From Fragilaria crotonensis (taxonomy: Eukaryota; Bacillariophyta; Fragilariophyceae; Fragilariales; Fragilariaceae), in NCBI GenBank assembly GCA_022925895.1, contig JAKSYS010000042.1, positions 108,348 through 172,347 on the forward strand: a DNA stretch of 64,000 nucleotides, read 5' to 3'. The translations under genes and the position numbers were made by a program. This document shows, in pieces, positions 45,024 to 56,803 of the stretch. The notes beneath the pieces are model-generated. The model did no database searches. It had not been told where the DNA came from and saw nothing but the letters and a program-made list of their open reading frames with translations. Numbering within the stretch: position 1 is the stretch's first letter; the number at the start of each line of letters is the position of its first letter.

Positions 45024-48000
45024 CTACTTGAGATGGATGTCGCCAGGTATCTCCCGAATGGGGGGAACATTGGCCAACAGCTCACGCAGGGTTGAGTTGC
45101 CGACCTTGGTGTCAATTATTAAGTCTCCTTTCAGTATGGCCTCTAACCTGGCCGTGAAAGCTTTGCTCTCGCGTTCCCTGTCCGTTTCTTCCCGACCCCG
45201 CTTGAAAGGCGTATCGTTCTTAACCTCGAAGGACCTCTTTCTTCCACACTGAAATTCGTCATCCAATGTTGGGGTTGGCGATCGATTAACCATTCGCTCC
45301 TTCTGGCGAGCTGTTTTGGTCGCCTTATTGTGTTCCACCTCCAGCCTCCAGCGACGCTCCTGGTCGTCAGCCTTGTTCCGCGCATCTTCCAAATCCAATT
45401 GTTTCTGCAGAAGATTTTTCGCCCTTTCTTCTGCCTCGGCGTTCCTACGATTAGCCTCCGCGACCAATCGTTGTCCTTCCAACCTGTGCTGCTCTGCTAA
45501 TTCGTTGTGTCGAGCCACGTCTTCTTGTCGCATCCTCTCGTTATCCTCTACGAACAACCTCAAGATTTCCCGAAATGCGGCACCCAGGGCAGCCTCAAAG
45601 TCCTTCGTCTCGTCGCCCTGCGTTTCTACGATGCGTTCCACGCCACAAGAGGTGAGGGCATCCTGGAGAAACGACTTGTACACTTCGTCAGCACTTCCAT
45701 CCTCCAAAGTAAGTGCGACTATTGGAATCCTGCCCCTATCGCGTGGCAGGATCGAGGTCAGAGCCGTGTTCGTGAAATCAACATCGTTCATGTACGGAGG
45801 AATGACAAGAAGTGCAAAATCAATCTGGTCCCATTGAGTCAGCTTGTTACCGTTCAGGGCAATAAAACGAATTTCCGAAAACCCTGATGTGTAAATCTGC
45901 TCAACATCGTAGCTAAATCTGGAATCCATCCATTTGTGTAACAATTCGTAAGCTGTTTCAGCTTGCACGCCTTCGAATTTTGGAACAATGCACGCGAGAG
46001 TTAGGGTGTGAACCGAGCTGGAACAGATTGCAGGAGTCGCTGGAATCATGTCCTCCAAGGCTCCCACAGCCTTGTAAAGAACGCCGGTAAGTAGAGAACC
46101 GACGGTGTTCAACTGTATCAATTCCTCCAGAAAGTCTCCAAGAGGCAATTCATCAGGGTCGTCAAAATGCTCGATGATATCATGGAGTCGATAGTCTGTT
46201 TGGGATTTCTGGACGAAAGTTGCACTCGAAACCATGGAGAAGGTCGGGTCTATGCGCCTTAGACTCTGTTCCGTCTTCTTCCGCTGTACGAGCGGATCGA
46301 GATTGTGGCGAATCCTTTTCCACAAGAGCAACTTCTTGGCATGGTTCACCTCTGCTTCTCGCTCAGCTCTCCGTCTTGCCTCTTCGTCCGCCTTGCGACG
46401 CTCCTCCTCGTATTGTTTCTCGACGTGCTGCTGAAGCAGCCTCAATCTCGCTCGCTCATCTTCTTGTCGTTTCCTGGCATTTTCTTTTTCAATTTTCTGC
46501 TTTTGACGTTCTTTCTCCTCCAGCTCCTTTCGCAAAGCAATTTGTCGCTCTTGCTCCCTTGCCAGATCTTCTGCCTGCCTTCTGACTTCTTCTTCATGGG
46601 CCTTTCTCTTCAGATCGGCTTCGACCTTGAGGCGCCTCTGTTCTTGAGCATCTGCTTCCGCTCTTTGTCGGGCCTTTTCCGCAGCTTCCTTCTTCTCAAT
46701 CTCTTCTCTTCGGCGTCGCTCCTCTGCTTCGGCCCTTCTCCTAGCATTCTCGATTTCCAATTGCTTTTCTTTCGCCACCCTGGCCCTCTCCTCGTCAGCT
46801 GCACCCCGAGCCCTCTCCGCAATTTGTTTTTTCTCCTCCAACTTTCGTTTCAATTCCGTTTTTTGCCGGAGCTCTTCTTCGGCTTTCTTAGTCCATTCCG
46901 CTTCTTTGCGACGTTCTTCTTCTCGTTGAACTACAGCGGCTCGTCGCTTCTCAAGGTCTAAAGTCTGCTCCTCCGCCGACAGAGGGCGAGCTAGAGCCAT
47001 CGATGCCCGATTTGAAGGCACCTGAATCAAGACACTTCCCTCTCCACTCACTTCGCCACGGCATACCGCTAGCCTAGTGACACCGTTGAGTTTGCTCTCG
47101 ATGGTGCGAAGCATCTTGCGCGGTCTGAGTGGAATCACAACCCCTTTGACTTCGTCCTTTGGAATCGTGAACCTGGATGCCTTCCAAAAGATGAGTTCCA
47201 ACCTCTTCTTTCCTGTGGGTGACGAATTCGACGCGAGGTCGACCTCTTTGGTCGTGATGTTGTAGTGTTTACAAGCACTCCTAGCTTCGTCAATATCTTC
47301 AAAGCACAATAATCTAACGAGAGTAAAAAGGGGGTACTGATCTTGAATTGCTGGCGTGTCCTTCTTCTTGTACCCGTAAGTCGTGTACATCACACGGAAC
47401 GCGGTTCTTCGCATTTCTTCAACATGTTTGAACATGAGGCATGCAAATAGATAAGGCGTTGTTCGGGCCCTAAGAATTGAGAAGAAACGAGCGTAGTTAA
47501 GCTCGTGCTTGGCCTGTGAGTTGCGGAGACGCAAGATAAGTCGAGGCAATTGTACCATACATCGATCCTGTTGAAACACATTCTCACCTTAAAGATTTCC
47601 AAAGCAAGTTGCACCGGCTTCGAGTTGAACACTTCAGGTCGTTCACTCGACAGCTTTGCTGCGTATTTTAAGACTTCCATTCCACCGTCGTTTTCCAAAG
47701 TCAGTAAGATGTAGATGGCTCTCATCTCCGGTTCCGCTGTCCCCTGAGCTGGACTTTTGTTTCCTATGATTCGACGGGCGACATCCCTCTCGTCGTTGAT
47801 AAGGGGCGACCCATCAAAATCGACTGGAGGGACACCCATAACGATGTTTGACTCACAGCCATGGTTACTTGACTGTTCCCTCGTTTCCCGGCCAGTCTCA
47901 TCGGCTACATCAACCGTCGATCTTCCTAACGAGTCATCATAAAACAAGTTCAACGTCTTCATCGCTTGTCCCATTTCCGCAATGTTTTGCTGGCTTTGCA

Positions 48001-50254
48001 TTCTCACAAAGTCAGGAATGTGACTCAATTGATGCTCACACATAGCATGCCAACGAGCAATCCTTTCGTGACACCGAACAGCCCGAGCGTCGCATTTGCC
48101 TCCGGTTCCGACATAGTTTTGCAGGATAAAATCTTTGCGTACCATTCTCGTTCGATCCCAAATGAACTGATAGACTTCCAGAGGAGTAGGGGCCACTCCA
48201 GTGGAAAATCGAGGGTCCGGGCCTTGCCGATCGCGTTCCATGACCCATTCTTCGAGATAGCCACAAACACGTTCTAAAACATCTGGAGGACGTACCAGCT
48301 CAGGAATGTCCAGTTTGTAATCGGCAGCCGATCGTCGGAAGCGCTTGACAGCCGTATTCCGCAAATTCCAACTGACGGGGTGAATGTCTGGATGAATCGT
48401 CTCCAGCAGCTGAATGTCGCCTTCATTCTCACGTCGTTTAAGCTCGTCGTCCGGGCACATGAATTGGCAAGTTCCAACAAGTGATTTGGCATTTTGTAAA
48501 TCCATGACATCGAATTCGTTCTGGGAAGGAACAGTAATTGGTTCGAGATCATCAGGTAGATGTGATCGAGTAGCATTGACCTTAGGTGCAAATCGAAAGG
48601 CATTCCGTTCTGCCAGGGAAGCATGTTCAGTGCTTGTGGTACCATTATTCCTCTCCTGAACGACAGTCGGGTTTGGGCTCGTCACATGGCGTTTCGGGCT
48701 GGGAGGAGGAGAATTTTCAGAAGCACTCTTTCGAAGTTTCGCTTCCTCCAGTTTCTTCTTCTTTGCGGCGAGTTTCGCCTTCAGGCGGCAAGCTCTTCCT
48801 CCTTATTCTTGGCGACAGTGTCAGGTCCTTCATCGAACGTAACGTCTGGTGTAGGAAGCGTCATCGAGGCCTCCGGGATAGGACTATGGATGGGCATTTC
48901 ATCACCCATGTCATCATCATTACTGCTGGGCTTCCCAAAGGATGACATACCGAATGTTGGAGCAGGTGAAAGTGCTGAGGAGCGAATGCTTGTGCTGTGG
49001 GATTGAGTGAGGACGGAGTCGCGAACGGCTGCCCAAATCCGCTTTGGTTCGTGATGCCCCGTGAAAGCCTCCGTCGTCGAAATCATTGCTTCCGTCATGC
49101 ATATTTACTTCAGTTGTTTGTAGTACGCTAGCAGAGGATCCGAACGTCATGGCAGGAGCTGGGGCTCCTGTACCTGCACCAAAGGGGTTGCCAGGGGCAA
49201 CTGGTTGCGAGTGAAAGGTGCTCCCGCCACCAAAGCCCGAAACATTGCCGAAAGCAGAGCTGCTTCCAAATGCGTTTGAAGAAGTGCCGAATGCGCTTGA
49301 TGACTGACTGCCTGGTTGACTCATTGGAAATGCTGGCTGTGAAAACGGAGTATGAACGGGGGCTCCGAACGATGTACTGGTAGATGGAGCGGCAGCAAAA
49401 CCAGAACCATGCGCGAAGCTGCTGCTTACGTTCGTCGAACCGAAGCCGCTGCTGTTTGGTGCTGAAGCACCGAATGTGGAGCTGCTCGAAGTAGTAAAGC
49501 CGCTGCTACCGCTCTGGGCATGTCCAAACGAAGGGTTGACGGAAACGCCAAACCCGGTGAAGGAACTCGAGGAACCAGAACCTACAAATGCGGTCGGGGA
49601 TGGTGCTGTACTAAATCCTGTTGCGGCGGAAGGTGTGCCAAAGACACTTGGCGCAAGGGGAGCACCGAATCCGCTGTGGACCTGAGCAGCGCCAAACGGA
49701 GCAGGAGCTGCAGAAAAACCACCTGACGAAATCGAAGAAAACCCACCAGACACCAGCGGAGCAGCGCCGAATCCTCCTGTGGCAGCCGGGGTACCGAATC
49801 CACCAGAGATTGGAGTGGACGTCCCGAAACCGCCAGATGTAGATGATGCTCCTAACCCACCAGCAATAGGAGCATTAGCACCGAAAGTGGCAGGGACAGA
49901 GGGGGTACCGAAACCCCCAGACCCTGGCGTTGCAACACCGAATCCACCCAGCGGAGGCGACGGGCCGAAACCATGAGTACCCGACGCAGAAGCCGCGCCA
50001 AATCCGCCTGGGGCAGGAATTTTAGCTCCAAATCCAACAGATGAAGCTCCAAATGCTATTGGTGTAGACGACGCTCCAAAACCTCCAGCAGTAGGCTGAG
50101 CATCACCTCCGAATCCGCTCGGAGCGCCGAAGCCACCTGGGGCAGGAGCTGCTCCAAAGCCGGAAGTGAAGCCACCAGTGGTCCCTGTGCCGAATCCCGA
50201 TGTTCCAAAACCGCCAAGATTGCTGCCAAACGTATTGTTGCCAAAGCCTGACAT
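45024..50254 (-). CDS. GANP/SAC3-like TREX-2 scaffold with FG repeats, several frame breaks
   Basis: Reading down from 50254: a Gly/Ser/Ala-rich region with more than 30 FG dipeptides (GFGxx, as in nucleoporins); a short acidic and lysine-rich linker (AAKKKKLEEAKLRK); a SAC3 domain starting VGTCQFMCPDDELKRRE, with EEWVMERDRQGPDPRF, and joined by a 74-nt intron (47514-47587) so that LALEIFK meets AKHELNYARFFSILR and YLFACLMFKHVEEMRRTAF; a 250-residue charged coiled coil (46990-46230); and a C-terminal domain (IDFALLVIPPYMNDVDF) like the MCM3AP end. FG plus SAC3 plus C-terminal domain is the GANP layout: mRNA export at nuclear pores. About 1,700 residues. Frame breaks lie near 49043 (restores SGFGQPFATPSS), 48970-49010 and 48780. 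Confidence 0.8.
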
Positions 50255-52327
50255 TGTGTTTAGAGACGTCTAGGAAAGAAATGTGCACCAGCAAGCGCAC
50301 ACACCCGAATGGGTGGACTGCCTGTCTGCTTTCGACAGTCGCTGACGTCGACGAATGAAAGATGTCGAAGGGGAATAGAATCTCTACCGCAAGCAATTGT
50401 TTAACAGAATCAGCAAGGTCGGTACAATGTCAAAACAATAACAGTGTCAGCAGCATGTCGTCGTATATGAAGAATTATGCGCTGATTGACGAGTAATACA
50501 TACCTCTTTCTCACATCATGCAGACTTTGCGTTACTCTACCGTAGTACTACAATACGAGTTCCTAGTCGAGTCCTACAGCATGCACTACAGATAGACCTA
50601 CTACTGTAGTACTTTTACTGGTACTTGAATCACGAGAATTTGGTACGAGTACTCTGAGTACTCCAGTACGTCTATATTGTATGGCATACGTGTTCGTATT
50701 TCGTGTACGTCCAAGCGTCACGCAAGCGCAGCACGCAGCCCTAAATAAACTCTCTAAACTCCAATGCGCGCAGAGGTACTGTGATAGTAGTCCTTTTTGA
50801 TTCCACTCTCCGTACCACCACGTGATGATAAGGGGTCGTGATGTCGTGCATTCAAGTGTTGGTCGATTACAGGTCGTACGGTTTATAGCCTACTGTGCTA
50901 CGGCTACGGACTTCTAAGTACATACTCCAGTACAGTATTTTTAACGTGAAGAATACAACGAAATCTATGGCGGACTCAGAACGCTGACTATCCGGATAGA
51001 TGTTGTTATCAATTAGCTTACATTGCAGTTTACCTTTACCTTTGATGATTGCTCACCACAACCCAACAAGTAGCAACTAAACATCTCTAGATGTGGCCAT
51101 TTCACTCAATTGCAGTCCTTAGGCAGGGTAGCCATGGCAATTCCAAGTTTGCAGCTTGTGATGACGCCCCATCTCCTTGATGGCATTCCAACAACATCAC
51201 CAACCAGCATGCCTGTAAACCAGTCCTTTGCAGTCCTGACAGTATGCCCAGCAATGATAACATAACAACACAATTTCCGGGAGAACAGCGGTACAACCGA
51301 TTCCAAATAACTGATGCCTTTGCCATCACAACAACCAGCAATCCCACAGTTGCTCAGATAGAGAAGTCCACCATTTACCTGGCATCTCCATCAATACTTG
51401 CTTCTTGTTGTTGGGCATGTTGTTGAGACTGCATACGTGAGCTGCTGGTTTGTGGGCGGCGGATTGGTTGCACCAACTTTGATGCCGCCAGCCAACATCT
51501 TGCTCAATGCTTCCAATGCAACCAATGGACCAACCAGCATGAAAACCACTTCATTACAAACCAGTACGTCCATGACTTCTCCAATGAAGCCTCCGTAAAC
51601 AGGCAGCGCAAAACATGTTGTTGACAGGCCTGCAGTTGCCTCAAGCAACCCATGCACCAACATACTAGATGCCGACCAACATCTTAACTCGGATTCCATC
51701 TAACCAAGGCAGCAATGCATCATGACCTCAGCCACCATCAAACAAAACAGCATCCCAAAAAACATCCCAACCGGGTAGTTGTTGTATTCAACAAGATCAG
51801 TCGCTTATGACAATGAGGGTGATGATGCAGATGATGACAGTGGTACAAGTACCAATAAAATCCTTTATGATCGGAGTACTGTGAACAAAACGCGCGTAGG
51901 ATGTTGAGATCCAGTGTGCATACAAGTGGAATAGTGGACTTTTAATAGGAGGCTCTACGAAGGAAAAAATCCACTCTCAGCGCCACTTGTGCGACAAAAA
52001 TTACCTATACTAGTGGGTTCCTCACAACTGATCGGAGTATGATACATACTGGTGTTTTACAGTAGCACATGTCGAGCAACCTGTTCACAGCAAATTCAAT
52101 GAGCATTCCATCCAGTAACTTTGAATTCGTACAGTATTGTAATTCAGTAACGTAAGACACCGTCGTTTCAACATAAATTACCGTCGATTTATGTACTGTA
52201 GACCTGTAGTACATGTAATCCACGTAACAGTACAACAGTACCCCAGAGTGGTCATACTCCGTAACAAACACACACACCACAGCGATCGAGTCAAGTCAAG
52301 CCGACGAGAGAGCGTGAGTGTCGTCGT
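50255..52327. other. Intergenic and repeat-like sequence, no gene
   Basis: 50530-50950 is GTAC-dense promoter-side sequence of the GANP-like gene. 51060-51780 is TG/CA-rich with repeated ACCAACCAGCATG / AACCAGCATGCC words (near 51200, 51530) and moderate CpG depletion, suggesting an old transposon, but no terminal repeats or domain were found. 52000-52320 leads into the GC-rich retroelement. Confidence 0.45.
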
Positions 52328-52674
52328 ATGAGTGTGAATGGTGCCGCGAGGGGCGACAGCCGAGGAACGGCGGCGAATGATGCCGCAACGGCGGTGATCG
52401 ACGGTGTCGGTCATCGTCGCCTCACGTTGCCAACCGCGCGCCAGGAAATTCAAAACTCCTCGACGCGTAGCGCGCTCGTACCCTCCGGTACAGCACGCGA
52501 GCGTCCGTCCTCTGTCCGTCGGCAGCTGCCGAGTGATGTGTCGTTACAAAACGACGACGATGGTTCCACTCGCGAACCACCGTTGCGTCGACAGCGACAA
52601 GTCCTCCAGCGCTGCTGCGACTGCTCGAGATCATCGACCTGTGCCCTGGCACGGCCGACAGCTCGCTCACAAGC

Positions 52675-53500
52675 TTGTCCCTGCCGAGTTGCGAACAAGC
52701 GCTGCACTTCGTGCAGCTGCTTCAACAACTGCCAGAACAAGCGAGCGCCGCTGCCGCCGCCGACGACAGCGACCCTCCGATGCTTCTTCACCAGTCCCGG
52801 CGCAACTGCGACCACAGAGCCCACCCCAGCAATCGAATCCGCCCCCCCCCAGCTGCCGTTCCGACCGCGACCGAGATCCCCCCAGCGCTTTCCCCGACAT
52901 CCCGACAACCATCCGCACCGACGATCGACGTCGACGGTGACGTCGGCATGACCCCGGAACCACTGGATCGGACCCCCGCTCCGACGCCTGAAGACGACAA
53001 CGACGACCCCTCCTTGCCCGCCCCGACGGATACAGAGACGGCCGCCGACGCTGGCGAGGACCCGATTCCTGCTTGTCCCCCCGTGACAGTGGCAGCGGCC
53101 AATAGGGCCAACGCCACTGCACGGGAAGATCCAGAGGCGGCCCCCGGACCGGCGGTAACGCCGGACGCGGGGGCCGATCTGCCCGGCTACTTTGTAACCG
53201 CGGCAGATCGCCTTCTGGATTCCGCCTACGGAGACCACGTCCACGATAACGCCGGGACGCATCTCCAGGGCGGCTTCTCCGACGACGCGCTGTGGCAGCG
53301 CCGATGGAGGAGGATGGCACAAATCGCCACCACCCGCTACCAGGCCCCCGCTGGTAGAGTGGGGCGGCGTTTCATTGCCATCCTCACGTCCGAGTTCCGG
53401 GGCGTACGCGAACGCCGCTGGAACTCGGAACGCCCCCTGGTGTTCGTCGCAACAGTGTTGCAGACGACACAAGGGGTTCGTCGCGCCAAAGGACATTCGT
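52675..53500 (+). pseudogene. N-terminal half of the GC-rich element protein
   Basis: This frame carries the linker (many PTP, DDD and TAADAGEDP stretches) and then a conserved pre-RT region, GYFVTAADRLLDSAYGDHVHDNAGTHL read in pieces, then LWQRRWRRMAQIATTRYQAP, and RPLVFVATVLQTTQGVRRAK. The text continues one frame over as DIRSRLAQRMDLW at about 53495, at an AAAGGA word, so a single extra base separates the two halves. The upstream cysteine cluster is in yet another frame (52328-52951). I cannot see a start codon context that decides where translation would begin. Confidence 0.6.
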
Positions 53501-56071
53501 TCGCGCCTCGCGCAGCGAATGGACTTGTGGGACCAAGGCCACTTCAAGGCCTTGGTCGACGACGCCGAGGGGGAAGTCCTTTCTCGACAACCCTCCTCCC
53601 GTCCACCCGACGCCGAGGCGCAAGCTCGTTCCTACAACGCACGCGTCCTTTCCGGCAGACTTCGCTCCTTCGTGCGAACGCTCACCAACCGCTCCGGCGG
53701 TGGCGTCCGCCAGCCTGACGACCTCTGCACGAAGTCAGGCCGCCCCGTGTGGCAGGTGCTTCAGGAGAAGCACCCGGCCCTTCGCGACCCGACCTCTGTG
53801 GGGGATAAGGATGGGGCCTTCGAACCCTATCCCGATCTCCCTGCCCCCATCCCTGTGTGTGTCACACAGGACGACGTGGAGGCGATCTCCCCACGGCTCG
53901 CCGGCGCCGCCGGACCCGGCGGCACCGACGCCGTCGACCTGGCCAACTGGCTACTTCGCTTCGGACGCGAGTCCGAAGCGCTGCGTGAGGAGATGGCAGC
54001 CTGGACCAACTGGCTCGCCAACACCTCGCCGCCTTGGGCGGCCTACCGCGCCGTGATGGCGAATCGCCTGGTTGCACTCGACAAGCAACCAGGCACTCGC
54101 CCGGTTGGCATCGGCGAAGTGTACCGTCGCCTGTGGGCCAAATGCCTTTTGAAGGCAATAGGCTCACAGGCAACGGCCGCGTGCGGCAACTTCAACCTCT
54201 GTGCCGGCCTCCAGGCCGGCATCGAAGGCGCCGTACACGCCGTGCGTGACGTCTTCACCGACCCCTCGTTGATTCCTGCACCGCCACCCGACTCGCAGGC
54301 CGACGATGACCCCCTCACGCAAGCTCCCGAGCCACCGATGACTGAGCCGCCCCCCATCCCCCTCCTCGCCGTCATGACGCTGGACGAGGCCTTCGCGGCC
54401 ATCGCCGACGACGTGGGCCTCTCCTCGGCCGAAGCCTCGGCCGTCCTCCTGGTCGACGCGACCAACGGCTTCAACGAGCTCGGCCGCAAGGCCATGCTCT
54501 GGACCGTGCGGCATCGCTGGGCCAACGGTGCCCGGTTCAGTTTCAACTGCTACCGGCACTCGGCCCAACTCCTCCTGCGTCGGCGCGGCGACGACTGCGC
54601 GATCATCCTCTCGCGCGAGGGGGTCACTCAGGGTGACCCCCTCTCTATGGTGCTGTACGGCCTCGCGCTGACGCCGCTCGCCGAGACCATTCGAGCGGCC
54701 GTCCCCACGGTCGCCCAGCCATGGTACGCGGACGACGCAGCCATGGCAGGCCCCGTCGACGGCATCGCCGACGCACAGCGCCTCCTGCTCGAACTCGGGC
54801 CGCGCCGCGGCTACTTCCCCGAGCCGGAGAAGTCGATCCTCGTCGTTCCGCTCGCGACTCCGCCCACTGCCCTCGCTTCGCTGACGGAATTCAATTTCCG
54901 ACACGAGGAAGGGCACCGCTACCTGGGCGGCTTCGTGGGATCGGGCGCCGCCGAGGCGGCATGGGTGGACCCCCAAATCCAGCAATGGATAGAGGGCGTC
55001 CACTGCCTCGCGGCGGTGGCGAGGAGGTACCCGCAGACCGCTTACGCTGGTCTGTCGCAGTCACTCCAATCGGAGTGGCAGTACCTCCAGCGCGTGACGC
55101 CGGACATCGCGCCCGCCTTCGCACCGCTGGAGGCCGCCATCGCGACCGCCTTCTTGCCGGCCCTCCTTGACACGTCGGTCGAGGAGGTCGCCAAACTCCG
55201 CCCCCTCCTCGCCCTCCCCACGCGATTGGGAGGACTGGGCATCCCAGACCCGACGACGACGGGGGAGTTCTGCTACGCTGCCTCGACAGCGAGCACGAAC
55301 CTCCTCCAAGCCTCACTGGTGACTGGCGCCCCGCTCTGCTGCGCAACGGCGCACCGGCGCGACGCCTCCACCAATCGACTCGCGGCGAAAACGCATCAGC
55401 GCCACGCCACCGAGGGCCGGCTGGCCGCGATCCTCGAAGGCTCGCGACCGATGGAGAGGCGGCGCATCATACGGTCAGCGGCGACCGGCGCGTGGCTCTC
55501 CACCCGGCCGAACCTCCTCAACGGCTCGGACCTCTCGGCCGAGGAGTTCCGCGATGGGGTCCGCCTTCGTCTAGGCCTGACCCCCACCTCCCTCCCACCC
55601 CGATGCGACGGATGCGGCGAACGCTTCACGACGGAGCACGCCATGTCCTGTCGCAAAGGGGGGCTGATCCTCCACCGCCACAACGACCTCGTGGCGACGT
55701 GGGGACAGCTTTGCGGACAGGCGCACACCCCCTCCACTGTCTCTGACGAACCCCTCATCCACACGAGTCAGGACGTGCGAGCGGCAGGCGCCACCTGCTC
55801 CGAGCCCACCCCAGAACTCCGCGGCGACATCGCTGTCCACGGTTTCTGGACCCGAGGCACCACGGCGATCTTCGATGTCCGCGTCACCGACACGGACGCC
55901 CCATCGAATCGCAACACCACCCCGGAGAAGGTCCTCCTGCGTCACGAGAAGGAGAAGAAGGCGAAATACGGCGCGCTCTGCATTGCGCGACGCCGTACCT
56001 TCACTCCCCCCTCGTGTTCTCCGTGGACGGAATGCAAGGCGTGGAGGCAACCGCCGCTTCGCGGCGGCTAG
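53495..56071 (+). pseudogene. Reverse transcriptase of the GC-rich element
   Basis: Long open frame of about 860 codons. RT blocks: VALDKQPGTRPVGIGEVYRRLWAK (motif 2/A region), AVLLVDATNGFNELGRKAML (motif A, VDATNGFNEL), EGVTQGDPLSMVLYG (motif B), QPWYADDAAMAG (motif C, YADD), then GHRYLGGFVGS and a thumb region with LPTRLGGLGIPDP. The catalytic aspartates are all present. The CxxC...H...C block and endonuclease-like segment follow. At a C run near 56005 the frame leaves FTPP; the next frame continues FSVDGMQGVEA, KWRRSYSEVCGFVR and RSRLAIALVRSAS to 56256, the family's usual end. Confidence 0.8.
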
Positions 56072-56256
56072 CCTCCAGCCTCGCTTCCAAATGGAGGCGA
56101 TCGTACTCTGAGGTGTGTGGCTTCGTACGATCGCGCCTCGCGATCGCCCTGGTCCGCTCCGCGAGCCGCTGCCTACGCGCCGATCGCAACCCGATGCGCC
56201 GAACCCCCTCCCCGATATGGGACTGTGGAGCGGGCCTCGGCCTCTATCGCATGTAA

Positions 56257-56803
56257 CTGACGTGCCCCATCGCCCCTGCCCCCGCTCCCGCTGCCGAACG
56301 ACGCATTCCCATGGAGCACGCCCGGATTCTGGATTTTCGGATGTATAGCACTGGCGGACCGCTACGCGATGCCTACGGCACTGTTGTACCGGCCCATTCA
56401 TACACACATCAATCATACATAGCATAGCTCAGTCCCACGTAACATACATAGCACCCAACACACACGCACGCACAAAGCAAATTTAAAAGGAGTAGGATAT
56501 ACCCACCCCAAAATAAGAGTACAGTAAAATCATACAGGGACCCCGTTACACTCCCCATAATACCACTTCGGTGGAATTTCCGTACTTTTGTACATGTACA
56601 AGTACTGCGAGTGCTGCTGCACGCTGCACTACCTGTACCAGTAGACTCAGTACAGTCGAGTACCGACCCCTATTCCATATGATACCGTATGTATAGTACA
56701 AGTACTCTGTGCACATTGCCGAGGGATATAATGATGCATCATGCCACCAACCACAAGACTCACAGGAAAGCATTGGACAGATTTATTGGTGTGTGAGCGG
56801 GAT
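56257..56803. other. 3' flank of the retroelement and intergenic
   Basis: Begins with about 200 bases of CA-rich sequence (ACACACACGCACGCAC, ACATAGC) that may be the retroelement 3' UTR. From 56570 to 56720 GTAC words cluster. No gene supported and no target-site duplication identified. Confidence 0.45.

Larger units (their letters stand above)
52328..56256 (+). mobile_element. GC-rich non-LTR retrotransposon with restriction-like endonuclease
   Basis: About 3.9 kb, far richer in G+C than anything around it. In order: a cysteine cluster (CDCSRSSTC, CPC, CTSCSCFNNCQN) near 52610-52740; a proline/alanine-rich acidic linker; an RT N-terminal region; RT motifs with GVTQGDPLSMVLYG and WYADDAA (54620-54740); a CDGCGERFTTEHAMSC zinc-like block (55600-55655); and a C-terminal block RGDIAVHGFW...TTAIFDVRVTD followed by HEKEKKAKY, like the restriction-like (PD-(D/E)XK) endonuclease that R2/CRE-type elements use to nick the target. 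At least three frame shifts interrupt it. The 3' side ends in CACA/ACATAGC-rich sequence without an obvious poly(A). Confidence 0.85.

Noticed and set aside
46220-46961. Plus-strand leucine/phenylalanine-rich frame resembling a membrane protein
   Set aside because: It is the antisense of the lysine/glutamate-rich coiled coil of the GANP-like gene, which automatically reads as Leu/Phe/Ser.
52450-56425. Long minus-strand open frames opposite the GC-rich retroelement (up to 365 codons)
   Set aside because: In GC-rich DNA stop codons are rare, so antisense frames stay open by chance. No domain was seen, and the plus strand carries the RT motifs.
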